Assembly: GCF_014203835.1 (NCBI RefSeq)
Contig: NZ_JACHJW010000001.1
Span: 496,001 to 560,000, forward strand
Source of the DNA: Micromonospora polyrhachis
Lineage (GTDB): Bacteria > Actinomycetota > Actinomycetes > Mycobacteriales > Micromonosporaceae
DNA length: 64,000 nucleotides
Reading direction: 5' to 3'
A model generated the notes under the pieces. That model was not told the origin of the DNA and did no database searches. It saw only the letters and a list, made by a program, of their open reading frames with translations. Below, piece by piece: positions 33,829-42,204 of this stretch (positions are counted from its first letter, which is position 1; each line of letters opens with the position of its first letter). The position numbers and the translations under genes are program-made.

Positions 33829-34368
33829 TCCAACAGCATGACGTAAACAATCGAGCCCTATCACACCTGTCCGATCCACCTGGAGGTGGCACCGGCTGTC
33901 GTCTGCGACCTGCGTTGGTGTCAGGTAGCCCGGACGGTCAGGCGCCGTCTTGTCCGGGCCTACCTGGCACTTTCTGTAGCCCTCGAACTCGCGGCGCCAT
34001 CGAATGTCGGTGCCAACTTCGTCCGGACGGGACAACACCCGCGTTTGTCCGGTCCGCTCAAAGTTGGCCACTGCTTATGGCGTCGACCTTGGGGTGGCCA
34101 AGTCGGCCCGGACCCGCAGTCCGAGAGTGGTCCGGGCCAACCTGGCCTATTCCGTTGGGCCGTCGTCTTCGCGGTCGGTGTTGTGACGCGTGGACCTGCT
34201 TGCTGGCCAGCTTCGCGCGGACGCTGGCCACGTAGTGGCCAACTTCAGCCGGACGCGGCCACCTTCATCCGGACGGCACATCCAGAACGTCCCTTTTGGG
34301 CTGGGCGAAGCGGCGCCAGTCGATTAGAATGTGTGTACTAATCTAGCTCCTGAACTGGGAGGACAGCC
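33829..34368. other. 540-bp intergenic region with degenerate GCCAACTTC-type repeats
   Basis: No convincing gene is seen. Several copies of a loose motif (GCCAACTTC, then a CCGGAC group) occur near 34010, 34229 and 34260, which looks like duplicated non-coding sequence. The right end contains the dyad 34322-34343 and the GGGAGGA ribosome site of the next gene. Confidence 0.5.
34322..34343. promoter_or_regulatory. Dyad upstream of the 34369 gene
   Basis: GATTAG (34322-34327) and CTAATC (34338-34343) form a 6-bp dyad with a 10-bp spacer in an AT-rich patch 25 bases before the start codon. It overlaps where a promoter would lie, so it may be an operator. Confidence 0.45.
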
Positions 34369-35028
34369 GTGACCGCGCCCGTCTCCGCCGCCCCAACCTC
34401 CCCCACCCCGCTGCCCTACGCCACCCTGCTCGGCTTCACCCGTTACGTCGACCGCACCGGCCCCGCCAAGGCCAACTTCGTCGGAGGGCTGCGCAAACAG
34501 CGAGCGAGCCGCTCCGGCTTCAACCCGCACGGCCAGTTCGTCAAGGCACTGAAGACCGACATCGCCTTCCATACCGGTGGCACCCACCTCTCCGACGTGG
34601 TCAACATCGTCAAGCCGCGCTGGCGTCCGCTCTACGCATCGCTGGTGCCCGGCGCGCTGCGCTATCTGGAGTCACTCGGCGATCCGGCAGCGATCCAGCT
34701 CACCCAGACCCGAGACACGCTCGGCCTGCTCGGCGGCCTACCGGTGAAGGTCAACCCACACTTCGGGGTGCGCTACGAGGACGGCCACGCCGAGGCCGTA
34801 CGACTGCACTTCGACGAGTCCACCCCGAGTGACGAGACAGTGCTGGCCACCCTGCACCTGATGGGCCGGCACATGGACCAGGTACTCCCGCACGCCGAGC
34901 CGGTCCTGGTCGACCTGCGGCGGGGCGTGACCCACCGTCGCGATCCCGGCGTCAAGCCCGAGCAGGTGGAGAGTTGGCTGGCCGGTGAGGCCGCCGCCTT
35001 CTCCGCCATCTGGTCCACCGCCGCCTGA
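34369..35028 (+). CDS. Conserved hypothetical protein
   Basis: A 219-residue soluble protein starting with GTG, with GGGAGGA 5 bases upstream. It begins with a Pro/Ala-rich segment; then LLGFTRYVDRTGPAKANFVGGLRKQR, VKALKTDIAFHTGG, and the conserved-looking LPVKVNPHFGVRYEDGHAEAVRLHFDE. No nucleotide-binding or metal motif is evident. The composition is ordinary for this genome, unlike the repeat gene beside it. I do not recognise the family; similar proteins seem to be actinobacteria-specific. A hairpin 30 bases downstream closes the unit. Confidence 0.7.
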   Translation: MTAPVSAAPTSPTPLPYATLLGFTRYVDRTGPAKANFVGGLRKQRASRSGFNPHGQFVKALKTDIAFHTGGTHLSDVVNIVKPRWRPLYASLVPGALRYLESLGDPAAIQLTQTRDTLGLLGGLPVKVNPHFGVRYEDGHAEAVRLHFDESTPSDETVLATLHLMGRHMDQVLPHAEPVLVDLRRGVTHRRDPGVKPEQVESWLAGEAAAFSAIWSTAA

Positions 35029-35058
35029 CCCAGCCGGCTTCGCCGAAGCACCCGCCTA

Positions 35059-35104
35059 CGGAGGATGGGTGACTGTCCACCGATGGGCAGCCGCCCGTCC
35101 TCCG
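35059..35104 (+). terminator. Hairpin downstream of the 34369 gene
   Basis: CGGAGGA (35059-35065) pairs with TCCTCCG (35098-35104), extended inside by GGG/CCC pairs. It is followed by CGTTTGTG. Position and structure fit a terminator. Confidence 0.55.
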
Positions 35105-35192
35105 CGTTTGTGCAGGTGTGACCGCACGCACCACCCCATGTACTCCAGCGAGAAGGCGTGGAGACCGGTAGTAAATTTGCTAGATTCTGAAA

Positions 35193-36029
35193 ATGATAAA
35201 TCTGGGTCGGGCCCTCGAACGCGCCGGGAGCAAGCTTCACTACGAGGACTCCGGCGGTGAGCGCTGGCCGATCGTGTTCACCCACGGGGCCGGCATGGAT
35301 CATCGAATGTTCGACGCGCAGGCCACCGCGCTGCATGCGGCCGGGTATCGGGTGGTGCGCTGGGATCTGCGCGGACACGGCGTCTCCACGCTCGCCCCAG
35401 GGGTACGGTTCGACGCGACGGCGGCCATGGACGACCTCGCGGCGCTCCTCGACCACCTCGCGCTCGACCGTCCGGTCCTCGTCGGTCACTCCCTCGGCGG
35501 GAACATCTCGCAGGCGCTGGTCCGCCGACTGCCCGGTCGCGTGGGCGCGCTCATCGTCGTCGGCTCGACCTGGAACGCCGGCCCGCTCACCAGGCTGGAA
35601 CGGTTTCTCCTCGGTCTCGCGGCCCCGTCGCTCGCCCTCATCCCGGCATCCCGGCTACCGGGGCTGATGGCACGCGCATCCGCCGTCACCCCGGTCGGCA
35701 TCGCCGAGGCGGAGGCAACGTTCGGCCGGATGCCCAAGGCGCTCTTCCTCGACGTCTGGCGGGCGACCGCGTCGCTCGTCGCGCCCGAGCCTGGCTATCG
35801 CACCCCCGTACCGCTCGGGCTCATCCGGGGTGGGCGCGACCGCACCGGTAACATCGCGACGGCGATGCCACGCTGGGCCGTCGCCGAGGGAACGACCGAG
35901 CGGGTCATCCCCGACGCCGGACACCTGGTCACCCTGGACGCGCCGGACACGACGACGCACACCATCCGCGCTCTTCTCGACGGCTGGGAGCGGGACACTG
36001 GGGGGATTGGGGGCGGGTCGACCAGATGA
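35193..36029 (+). CDS. Alpha/beta hydrolase
   Basis: A 278-residue alpha/beta hydrolase. The oxyanion region is THGAGMDHRMF (30-40), the nucleophile elbow GHSLGG places Ser100, an acid lies in the region around RGGRD, and the catalytic His is H244 in DAGHLVTLDAP. RWDLRGHGVST is also typical. It could be an esterase, lactonase or C-C hydrolase. There is no ribosome site and the upstream patch is AT-rich, so the message may be leaderless. The next gene overlaps by four bases (ATGA). Confidence 0.85.
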   Translation: MINLGRALERAGSKLHYEDSGGERWPIVFTHGAGMDHRMFDAQATALHAAGYRVVRWDLRGHGVSTLAPGVRFDATAAMDDLAALLDHLALDRPVLVGHSLGGNISQALVRRLPGRVGALIVVGSTWNAGPLTRLERFLLGLAAPSLALIPASRLPGLMARASAVTPVGIAEAEATFGRMPKALFLDVWRATASLVAPEPGYRTPVPLGLIRGGRDRTGNIATAMPRWAVAEGTTERVIPDAGHLVTLDAPDTTTHTIRALLDGWERDTGGIGGGSTR

Positions 36030-36487
36030 CCACCGACGACGACCGGACAGCCTTCATCACGGCCATGGGCGACCTACTCGCGTCCTGGAACCTCTCGCGG
36101 ACCACCGGGCGGATCTACGGCCACCTGCTGCTGCACTCCGCGCCGACCTCGCTGGACACTCTCGGCTCAGCACTCGGACTGAGCAAGGGCACCGTGAGCA
36201 CCTCCGTCCGCGAACTGACCGCGTGGGGGCTGGCGCGCACCATCCCCCAGCCGGGCAGTCGGCGCCTGCTCGTCGAGGCCACCGGCGGCTTCGAGCAACT
36301 GCTCGCCGCCAGTCACGAACGGTCCAGAGCCCTCATCCGGATCCTCCGCGAGGGTGGTGACCTCGCCGAGGACGAGCGGGCCCGCGACCGGCTGACCGAC
36401 GTCACCGAACTCTTCGAATCCTACGTATCCGCTGGTGACGAGATGCTGCGTCGGGCCCGGGGCGGGACCGGTGGACGACGCATCTGA
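36026..36487 (+). CDS. GbsR/MarR family transcriptional regulator
   Basis: A 153-residue winged-helix regulator of the GbsR-like branch. LLASWNLSRTTGRIYGHLLLHSAPTSLDTLGSALGLSKGTVSTSVRELTAWGLARTI is the DNA-binding part, followed by a wing (PQPGSRRLLVEATGG) and a dimerising helix. It is translationally coupled to the alpha/beta hydrolase gene and probably controls that operon. Confidence 0.85.
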   Translation: MTTDDDRTAFITAMGDLLASWNLSRTTGRIYGHLLLHSAPTSLDTLGSALGLSKGTVSTSVRELTAWGLARTIPQPGSRRLLVEATGGFEQLLAASHERSRALIRILREGGDLAEDERARDRLTDVTELFESYVSAGDEMLRRARGGTGGRRI

Positions 36488-36555
36488 CGGCGTACGAGAC
36501 ACGGGTGTGCGAAGCGTCGGTGGCCCGCCCTGGAACCCCACCAGCCCGCCCAACT

Positions 36556-36597
36556 CGGAATGGGTGGCCGTTCCGTGAGGAACAACCACCCATTCCG
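36556..36597. terminator. Bidirectional hairpin terminator
   Basis: CGGAATGGGTGG (36556-36567) pairs perfectly with CCACCCATTCCG (36586-36597); an inner GTTCC/GGAAC stem closes on GTGA. It lies between the regulator gene and the convergent binding-protein gene, so it can stop transcription from both sides. Confidence 0.8.
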
Positions 36598-36623
36598 GGA
36601 GAACACGGGCTCTTGCGAAGCGG

Positions 36624-37568
36624 TCACGCCGCGGTCAGGTACTTCTCCAGATCGTCGAGGATCTTGCCGGCGGCGGTGACACCGATACCCGTCATCCAGA
36701 TCTCGTCCGGCACCACGTGCGACTTGCCGGCCTTCACCGCGGACAGGTTCTTCCACAGGGTGCCGCCGGTGACCTTCGCCTGCTCGGCAGCGGCCTTCTC
36801 GCCGTACGCGGCGACGAAGATGATGTCGCCGTCGACCTCGGCGATCCGCTCCGGGCTGACCTTGTCCATCCGCTTGTCCTCCTTGTCGGCCAGCAGCTGA
36901 CGCTCCGGACGACCGAGGCCGACGTCACCCACGACGATGCCGGAGAACGAGTCCGGCCCGTACACCCGGATCTCGGCCGGCATGAAGCGGACGATGGAGA
37001 TCTTCCGCGCCGTCGGGTCGCCGAGCTTCGCGCCCAGGTCCTTGGCCCGCTTCTCGTACGCGGCCAGCAGGTCACGAGCCTGCTGGTCCTTGCCCAGCGC
37101 CTTACCGTCGAGGAGGAAGTTCTCCTTCCAGGTGATGCCCACCTTCTCGGTGAAGACGGTCGGGGCGATCTTGGACAGCTCGTCGTAGAACTTCTCCTGG
37201 CGGAACTTGCTGCCCAGGATCAGGTCCGGCTTGAGTGCGGTGATCGCCTCCAGGTCGGGCTCGGTGAGGACACCGACCTCCTTGATCGGGGTGAGCTGGT
37301 CTCCGAAGTAGGTCGGCCAGCCCTTGGCCTCACCGGCCCGGGCCGCGCCCACCGGCACGACGCCCAGCGACAGCGCAGTATCGATCTTGTCGGTGTCGAG
37401 CACCACGACCCGCTTGGGGTTGACCGGCACCGACGTGGCGCCCATGGCGTGCGTGATCGAATGGGTTTCCGCCGTGTCGGACCCGGCGACCGGATCGCTC
37501 TCGGCGCATCCGGTCAGGCCGACACCGACCGCGACGACCGCGGCGATGGCGGTGGCGAGACGGCGCAT
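36624..37568 (-). CDS. Iron-siderophore ABC transporter substrate-binding lipoprotein
   Basis: A 314-residue FecB/FepB-type binding protein. The lipobox is LTGC with C21. PKRVVVLDTDKIDTALSLGVVPVGAA and LEAITALKPDLILGS are classic periplasmic-binding-like signatures of ferric siderophore receptors. It delivers ferric siderophore to the two FecCD permeases and ATPase encoded on the same strand further upstream. An IS110 element now separates it from those genes, so its expression may be altered. AGGA lies about 8 bases before ATG 37568. Confidence 0.88.
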   Translation of the reverse strand: MRRLATAIAAVVAVGVGLTGCAESDPVAGSDTAETHSITHAMGATSVPVNPKRVVVLDTDKIDTALSLGVVPVGAARAGEAKGWPTYFGDQLTPIKEVGVLTEPDLEAITALKPDLILGSKFRQEKFYDELSKIAPTVFTEKVGITWKENFLLDGKALGKDQQARDLLAAYEKRAKDLGAKLGDPTARKISIVRFMPAEIRVYGPDSFSGIVVGDVGLGRPERQLLADKEDKRMDKVSPERIAEVDGDIIFVAAYGEKAAAEQAKVTGGTLWKNLSAVKAGKSHVVPDEIWMTGIGVTAAGKILDDLEKYLTAA

Positions 37569-37615
37569 GATGTTCCTAATGAGTTCTGGGAGTGAGCCAT
37601 CCGGCAAACTCCTGG

Positions 37616-37812
37616 TGGGTAGGTAGCCGCCAGTTGGTGAGCACTCGTCGTTCCTGGACATCGAGTCCTGATGAAAGATCGTGCCCTGGCTGGTCGGTGT
37701 GGAGAGTTGATCGCTGATGGGATGTCGTGCCCGTCCGGTTGCGGCGTGAGCACTGCTTCATTAGGTCGCTGATGGTTCTCCTCCTGGCTACCGGAGGTGA
37801 TCGATTCGACAG
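37616..37812 (+). ncRNA. Candidate bridge-RNA region of the IS110 element
   Basis: IS110-group elements encode a structured bridge RNA in the non-coding left end, upstream of the recombinase. This 197-bp stretch is in that position and has no gene. I did not fold it, so loops and guide sequences are not assigned. Confidence 0.45.
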
Positions 37813-39060
37813 GTGGGAGACGTGTTGCTGTTCGTGGGAGATGACTGGGCGGAGGACCACCACGACGTCGAGCTGATGGATGCTTCCGGCCGCCGGTTGG
37901 CCAAGGCTCGGCTGCCCGAGGGCGTCACGGGGATCACCCGGCTGCACGCGATGATCGGCCAATGGTTCGGCGACGACCCCGCCGACACCGCCGACATTGC
38001 CGCGCGGGTGAAGATCGGTATCGAGACCGACCGGGGGCCGTGGGTCCAGGCGCTGGTCGCCGCCGGATACACGGTGTACGCGGTCAATCCGTTGCAGGCG
38101 GCCCGCTATCGGGAACGGCTCGGCGTGTCCGGTGCCAAGAGCGACACGGCCGACGCGCACATGCTGGCCGACATGGTGCGCACCGACTCGCACCAACTGC
38201 GCCCGGTCGCCGGGGACAGCGCCGAGGCCGAGGCGGTCAAGGTCGTTACCCGGACACACAAGACGCTGATCTGGGAACGCACCCGGGCCGGGCAGCGGCT
38301 GCGGCACGCGTTGCGGGAGTACTTCCCCGCCGCCCTCGCAGCGTTCGAGGACCTCGACGCCGCCGACACCCTGGAACTGCTTGCGAAGGCACCCGACCCG
38401 GCGAGCGCCGCGAGGCTGAGTATCAGCCAGATCAGCGCGGCCCTCAAACGCGCCCGCCGCCGTGACATCCCGACGAAGGCTGCCGCGATCCAGGCCGTCC
38501 TGCGCGCCGAGCACCTCGGCCAGCCGGCCCTGGTCACCGCCGCGTACGCCGTGTCGGTGCGTGCCCTGGTCGCGCTGCTGGCCACCCTCAACGAGCAGGT
38601 CAAGACCCTGCAAGGGCAGGTCGAGGCCCATTTTGGCCAGCACCCGGATGCTGAGATCATCCTGTCCCAGCCCGGACTCGGTGTCGTCCTCGGCGCCCGG
38701 GTGCTCGCTGAGTTCGGTGACGACCACGACCGGTACGCCTCGGCCAAGGCCCGCAAGAACTACGCCGCGACCAGCCCGATCACCCGTGCGTCCGGCAAGA
38801 AGAAGACCGTCGCTGCCCGGTTTGTCCACAACGACCGGCTCATCGACGCGCTGATGACCCAGGCGTTCACCGCACTGACGACCTCGCCGGGTGCCCGCGC
38901 CTACTACGACCGGCAACGCGCCCGCGGCACTAGCTACAACGCCGCGCTGCGGCAACTCGCCAACCGGCTCGTCGGCATCCTGCACGGATGCCTCAAAACC
39001 GGCAGCCTCTACGACGAGGCGACCGCCTGGTCGCATCACCTCACCAAGGCCGCTGCTTGA
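37813..39060 (+). CDS. IS110-family transposase (DEDD recombinase)
   Basis: A 415-residue recombinase with two domains. The N-terminal RuvC-like DEDD domain shows D10 (FVGDDWAEDHH), E71 (IGIETDRG), and D111/D114 (KSDTADAHMLAD). The C-terminal Transposase_20 domain has SQPGLGVVLGARVLAEFGD and SPITRASGKKK, with Ser327 as the likely nucleophile. It is full length with all key residues, so the element should be active. It starts at GTG 37813. Confidence 0.92.
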   Translation: MGDVLLFVGDDWAEDHHDVELMDASGRRLAKARLPEGVTGITRLHAMIGQWFGDDPADTADIAARVKIGIETDRGPWVQALVAAGYTVYAVNPLQAARYRERLGVSGAKSDTADAHMLADMVRTDSHQLRPVAGDSAEAEAVKVVTRTHKTLIWERTRAGQRLRHALREYFPAALAAFEDLDAADTLELLAKAPDPASAARLSISQISAALKRARRRDIPTKAAAIQAVLRAEHLGQPALVTAAYAVSVRALVALLATLNEQVKTLQGQVEAHFGQHPDAEIILSQPGLGVVLGARVLAEFGDDHDRYASAKARKNYAATSPITRASGKKKTVAARFVHNDRLIDALMTQAFTALTTSPGARAYYDRQRARGTSYNAALRQLANRLVGILHGCLKTGSLYDEATAWSHHLTKAAA

Positions 39061-39063
39061 CAT

Positions 39064-39873
39064 TCAAGCTCCTGGGATGTCTTTCATCAGGGATGGTGTG
39101 GTGAGCGTGGGGACGACCATCGGCGCCCCGGTCACCGGGCAGGGCACGACCACACAGTCGAGCCCGAAGACGTCACGGACCAGGTCCGCGGTAAGGATCT
39201 CGCGGGGCGCACCGGCCGCGACCACCACACCGCCGCGCATGGCGATCAGGTGGTCGGCGTAGCGGGCCGCCTGGTTGAGGTCGTGCAGGACGGCCACCAC
39301 GGTACGGCCGCGGTCGACCCGCAACTGGTGCAGCAGATCCAGGATCTCCACCTGGTGGGCCAGGTCGAGGAAGGTGGTCGGCTCGTCGAGCAGCAACGCC
39401 TCGGTCTCCTGGGCCAGGGTCATCGCGATCCAGACCCGTTGCCGCTGTCCGCCGGAGAGGGTGTCCACCGGCCGGTCGGCGAGGCCGTCGACGTTGGCCA
39501 GGGCCATCGCCTCGGCCACCGCCGCCCCGTCCTGGGCCGACCACTGCCGCCACCACCGCTGGTAGGGCTGCCGGCCGCGGCCGACCAGGTCGGCAACGGT
39601 GACTCCCTCCGGCACGAGCGGACTCTGCGGCAGGACGCCCAGCCGCCGGGCCACCTCCCTGGTCGGCAGTTCCCGGATCGCCGTACCGTCCAACAGCACG
39701 GTGCCCTGACTCGGGGTGAGTAGCCGGGCCATGGTGCGGAGCAGGGTGGACTTGCCGCAGGCGTTGGGACCGACGATGACGGTGAAGGCGCCCGACGGCA
39801 GTTCGACGTCGAGTCCGTCGATGACGATCCGATCGTCGTAACCGACGACGAGGTCGCGCGTGGAGAGCTTCAC
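39064..39873 (-). CDS. Iron-siderophore ABC transporter ATP-binding protein
   Basis: A 269-residue FecE/FepC-type ATPase. Walker A is GPNACGKST (35-43); LSGGQRQRVWIAMTLAQ is the signature, ALLLDEPTTFLDL the Walker B and a H-loop HDLNQAARY follows. GTG 39873 has an excellent GGAGGAACCC upstream. The last residues, after VTGAPMVVP, abut the IS element, and the stop lies within 3 bases of the transposase stop; the insertion may have replaced the original C-terminal end. Confidence 0.9.
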   Translation of the reverse strand: MKLSTRDLVVGYDDRIVIDGLDVELPSGAFTVIVGPNACGKSTLLRTMARLLTPSQGTVLLDGTAIRELPTREVARRLGVLPQSPLVPEGVTVADLVGRGRQPYQRWWRQWSAQDGAAVAEAMALANVDGLADRPVDTLSGGQRQRVWIAMTLAQETEALLLDEPTTFLDLAHQVEILDLLHQLRVDRGRTVVAVLHDLNQAARYADHLIAMRGGVVVAAGAPREILTADLVRDVFGLDCVVVPCPVTGAPMVVPTLTTPSLMKDIPGA

Positions 39874-39899
39874 GGGTTCCTCCGGACGGTGACGGGACT

Positions 39900-39968
39900 C
39901 ATCAGGTGACCTTCCAGCAGCGCCATCAGGCGACCTTCCGTCGCCCACATCAGGCAGCCCTCCGTCGG
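39900..39968 (-). repeat. 24-bp tandem repeat containing TGATG
   Basis: Three 24-bp units separate the permease stop and the ATPase start. On the minus strand each carries a TGATG (at about 39950, 39926 and 39902) preceded by a GGAAGGTC-like or GGAGGGCTGCC run. The first TGA is the permease stop codon. Confidence 0.75.
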
Positions 39969-41041
39969 CCACGGACCAGCAGGAAGATCAGGTATGGGCC
40001 CCCGATGGCTGCGGTGAGCACCCCGGCCGGCAGTTGGGTCGGGGCGAACAGCCGCCGACCGGCGAGGTCGGCCAGCACGACCAGCACCGCGCCGACCAGT
40101 GCGGCGCAGACCAGTGGGGGGCGTTCCGCCCGGACCAGCCGCCGAGCGACCTGGGGGGCCACCAGGGCCACGAAATCCACCGCGCCGACCTGGGCGGTGA
40201 CCGACGCGGCGGCAAGGACACCGGTGGTGGCCAGGCCGACCCGCCGGGCGGTGGGCCGCAGGCCGAGGCCGCGGGCCGTGTCGTCGTCGAGCGCGCTGCT
40301 GTTCAACGCCCAGCCGGCCCAGAGCAGCACCGGCAGCAGCACCACGAGGGTGATCGCGATGTACGTCGCCTCGGTCCACCCTTTGCCGGCGAGGGTGCCG
40401 ACAAGCCAGATCTGCGCCCGCATCCCGTCGATCGGGTCGGCGGAGAGGAGCACCACCTCGGTCAGTGCGCGCAGCGCCATCGCGACGGCGACCCCGGCCA
40501 GGACGAACCGCTGGGCGGCCAGACCGTGTTTGGAGCCCAGCGCCAGCAGTGCGGCGGCGGCGAACAGGCCACCGGCCAGGGCGGCGGGTGCGACCAGGGC
40601 GGCGGCGACTCCGGTGGTCAGCGCGATGGTGGCGGCCAGGCCGGCGCCCTGGGTGATGCCGATGATGTCCGGGCTGGCCAGCGCGTTGCGGGAAACGCTC
40701 TGGATCAGGGTGCCGGCAATGCCGAAGGCGGCCCCGGCCACGACCGCGAGGACGATGCGGGGCAGCCGCAGGTCGAGCACGACCAGGTCGTACGGGGTGC
40801 CGGCACCGGAGAGCGAGCGTAGTACGTCGACCGGAGCGACGTACGGGGTGCCCAGGGACAGACTCAGCACCATGGCGGCGAAGAGTACGACCAGCAGTCC
40901 GACCGCCACGAACACGGATCGGCGGCGAACGAGCAGGCTGGCCCGGCCGAGCCGGAGCAGGGTTCGGTTTCCGGGCCGCGTGGTCGATGCCGTCGTGACG
41001 GCCAAAGCCCGGTCGGCGGTACGTTCGCGAAGTGTGGTCAT
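39950..41041 (-). CDS. FecCD-family iron-siderophore permease
   Basis: A 363-residue inner-membrane permease with about nine to ten spans. It contains LDLRLPRIVLAVVAGAAFGIAGTLIQSVSRNALASPDIIGITQGAG, the FecCD hallmark near the first cytoplasmic loop, and DFVALVAPQVAR for ATPase contact. It works as a heterodimer with the permease encoded just upstream. ATG 41041 overlaps that gene's stop by four bases. The final codons run into a 24-bp repeat. Confidence 0.9.
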   Translation of the reverse strand: MTTLRERTADRALAVTTASTTRPGNRTLLRLGRASLLVRRRSVFVAVGLLVVLFAAMVLSLSLGTPYVAPVDVLRSLSGAGTPYDLVVLDLRLPRIVLAVVAGAAFGIAGTLIQSVSRNALASPDIIGITQGAGLAATIALTTGVAAALVAPAALAGGLFAAAALLALGSKHGLAAQRFVLAGVAVAMALRALTEVVLLSADPIDGMRAQIWLVGTLAGKGWTEATYIAITLVVLLPVLLWAGWALNSSALDDDTARGLGLRPTARRVGLATTGVLAAASVTAQVGAVDFVALVAPQVARRLVRAERPPLVCAALVGAVLVVLADLAGRRLFAPTQLPAGVLTAAIGGPYLIFLLVRGRRRAA

Positions 41042-42084
41042 GAGGTCACCACGCGGGCTCGACGGACCATGATCACCAACAGGGGCGCTCCGATCAGGGC
41101 GGTGACGATGCCGGCCGGGATCTCGCCGGGCGGGGCGATCAGCCGCCCGATGATGTCGGCGGCGAGCAGCAGCACCGGCCCGAGCAGGCCGGAGACGAGC
41201 AGGGTCCATCGGTGGTCGGTGCCGACCAGGGCACGGGCGAGGTGCGGCACGGCGAGCCCGACGAAGGCGATCGGACCGGCCGCCGCGACCCCCGCCCCGA
41301 TGAGCAGCACGGCGGCGGCACCGCCGCTGAGGCGTACCAGCCCGACCCGGTGTCCCAGTCCCCGGGCGACGTCGTCGCCGAGGGCCAGGGCGTCCAGGCC
41401 CCGGGCGGCCACGGCGGCAAGCATCAGCCCGACCAAAGCGAAGGGGACGACCTGAGCGGCGACGGTGGCGTCCCGGCCGGCGATTCCACCGACCACCCAG
41501 AACCGGTATTCCTCGAAGGTGCGGGCATCGATGCTGAGCAGGGCGACCACGATCGCGCCGAAGCTCGCGTCCATGGCGACGCCGACCAGGGCGAGGGTCA
41601 CCGGATTGGCACCGTCGCGGGTCCGGTTGGCGATACCGAAGACGAGCAGGCCGGCAACGAGGGCACCGGCGATACCGAACCAGACGTACCCGGCGAGAGT
41701 TCCGACGCCGAAGACCGCGATGGCGACGACCACGCCGAGTGAGGCACCGGCGCTGATGCCCATGATCCGGGGTTCCGCGAGTGGGTTACGGGTCAGGGCC
41801 TGCAACAGCACACCGGAGACCGCCAGCGCCGCCCCGACGACGAGCCCGATGGCCGTACGGGGCATGCGTAGTTCCCAGATGATGATGCTGGCCTCGCTGC
41901 CGTCCGCCGCGACGAGGGCGTGCCAGACCTGCGCCGGGGAGAGCGGCTTGCTGCCGATGGCGAAGCTCGCCAGTACCGCCAGCCCGAGCAACGCCAGCGC
42001 CCCGACCGCGACGGCCAGTCGGCGGCGGTCACGCCGGGGCGGACTTGTCTCCAGCCCGGCCGACTGGACCGCAACGGTGGTCAC
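41038..42084 (-). CDS. FecCD-family iron-siderophore permease
   Basis: A 348-residue permease, first gene of the uptake operon. Typical segments are WELRMPRTAIGLVVGAALAVSGVLLQALTRNPLAEPRIMGISAGASLG and the ATPase-contact loop AFVGLAVPHLARALVGTDHR. About nine to ten hydrophobic spans are visible. Upstream is an iron box 20 bases before the ATG, which points to derepression when iron is low. Confidence 0.92.
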   Translation of the reverse strand: MTTVAVQSAGLETSPPRRDRRRLAVAVGALALLGLAVLASFAIGSKPLSPAQVWHALVAADGSEASIIIWELRMPRTAIGLVVGAALAVSGVLLQALTRNPLAEPRIMGISAGASLGVVVAIAVFGVGTLAGYVWFGIAGALVAGLLVFGIANRTRDGANPVTLALVGVAMDASFGAIVVALLSIDARTFEEYRFWVVGGIAGRDATVAAQVVPFALVGLMLAAVAARGLDALALGDDVARGLGHRVGLVRLSGGAAAVLLIGAGVAAAGPIAFVGLAVPHLARALVGTDHRWTLLVSGLLGPVLLLAADIIGRLIAPPGEIPAGIVTALIGAPLLVIMVRRARVVTS

Positions 42085-42103
42085 TTGATCTCGCCCTCTC
42101 GCA

Positions 42104-42122
42104 TTAGGTTCGGCTAACCTTA
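42104..42122 (-). promoter_or_regulatory. DmdR/IdeR-type iron box
   Basis: TTAGGTTCGGCTAACCTTA agrees closely with the actinobacterial iron box (TTAGGTTAGGCTCACCTAA type) bound by DmdR/IdeR in the iron-loaded state. It lies 20-38 bases upstream of the first permease gene, where a promoter would be blocked. It fits an iron-repressed siderophore operon. Confidence 0.85.
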
Positions 42123-42204
42123 TGACCTGGTCAGCCCGCTGGTTAGCCGGGGATGGCCGAAGTCACGATGGTCGACGTGCCAGCCAACCGGGAAGGGACC
42201 GGAT

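Larger units (their letters stand above)
37609..39075 (+). mobile_element. IS110-family insertion sequence
   Basis: An intact element of about 1.46 kb. The 7-bp CTCCTGG stands at both ends (37609-37615 and 39069-39075), 1460 bp apart, which matches the family's usual size and the lack of terminal inverted repeats. Inside are about 200 bp of non-coding 5' sequence, the transposase gene, and almost no 3' sequence, the layout of the IS110 group. It lies opposite in orientation to the siderophore operon it interrupts. Exact ends are inferred from the repeat. Confidence 0.75.
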
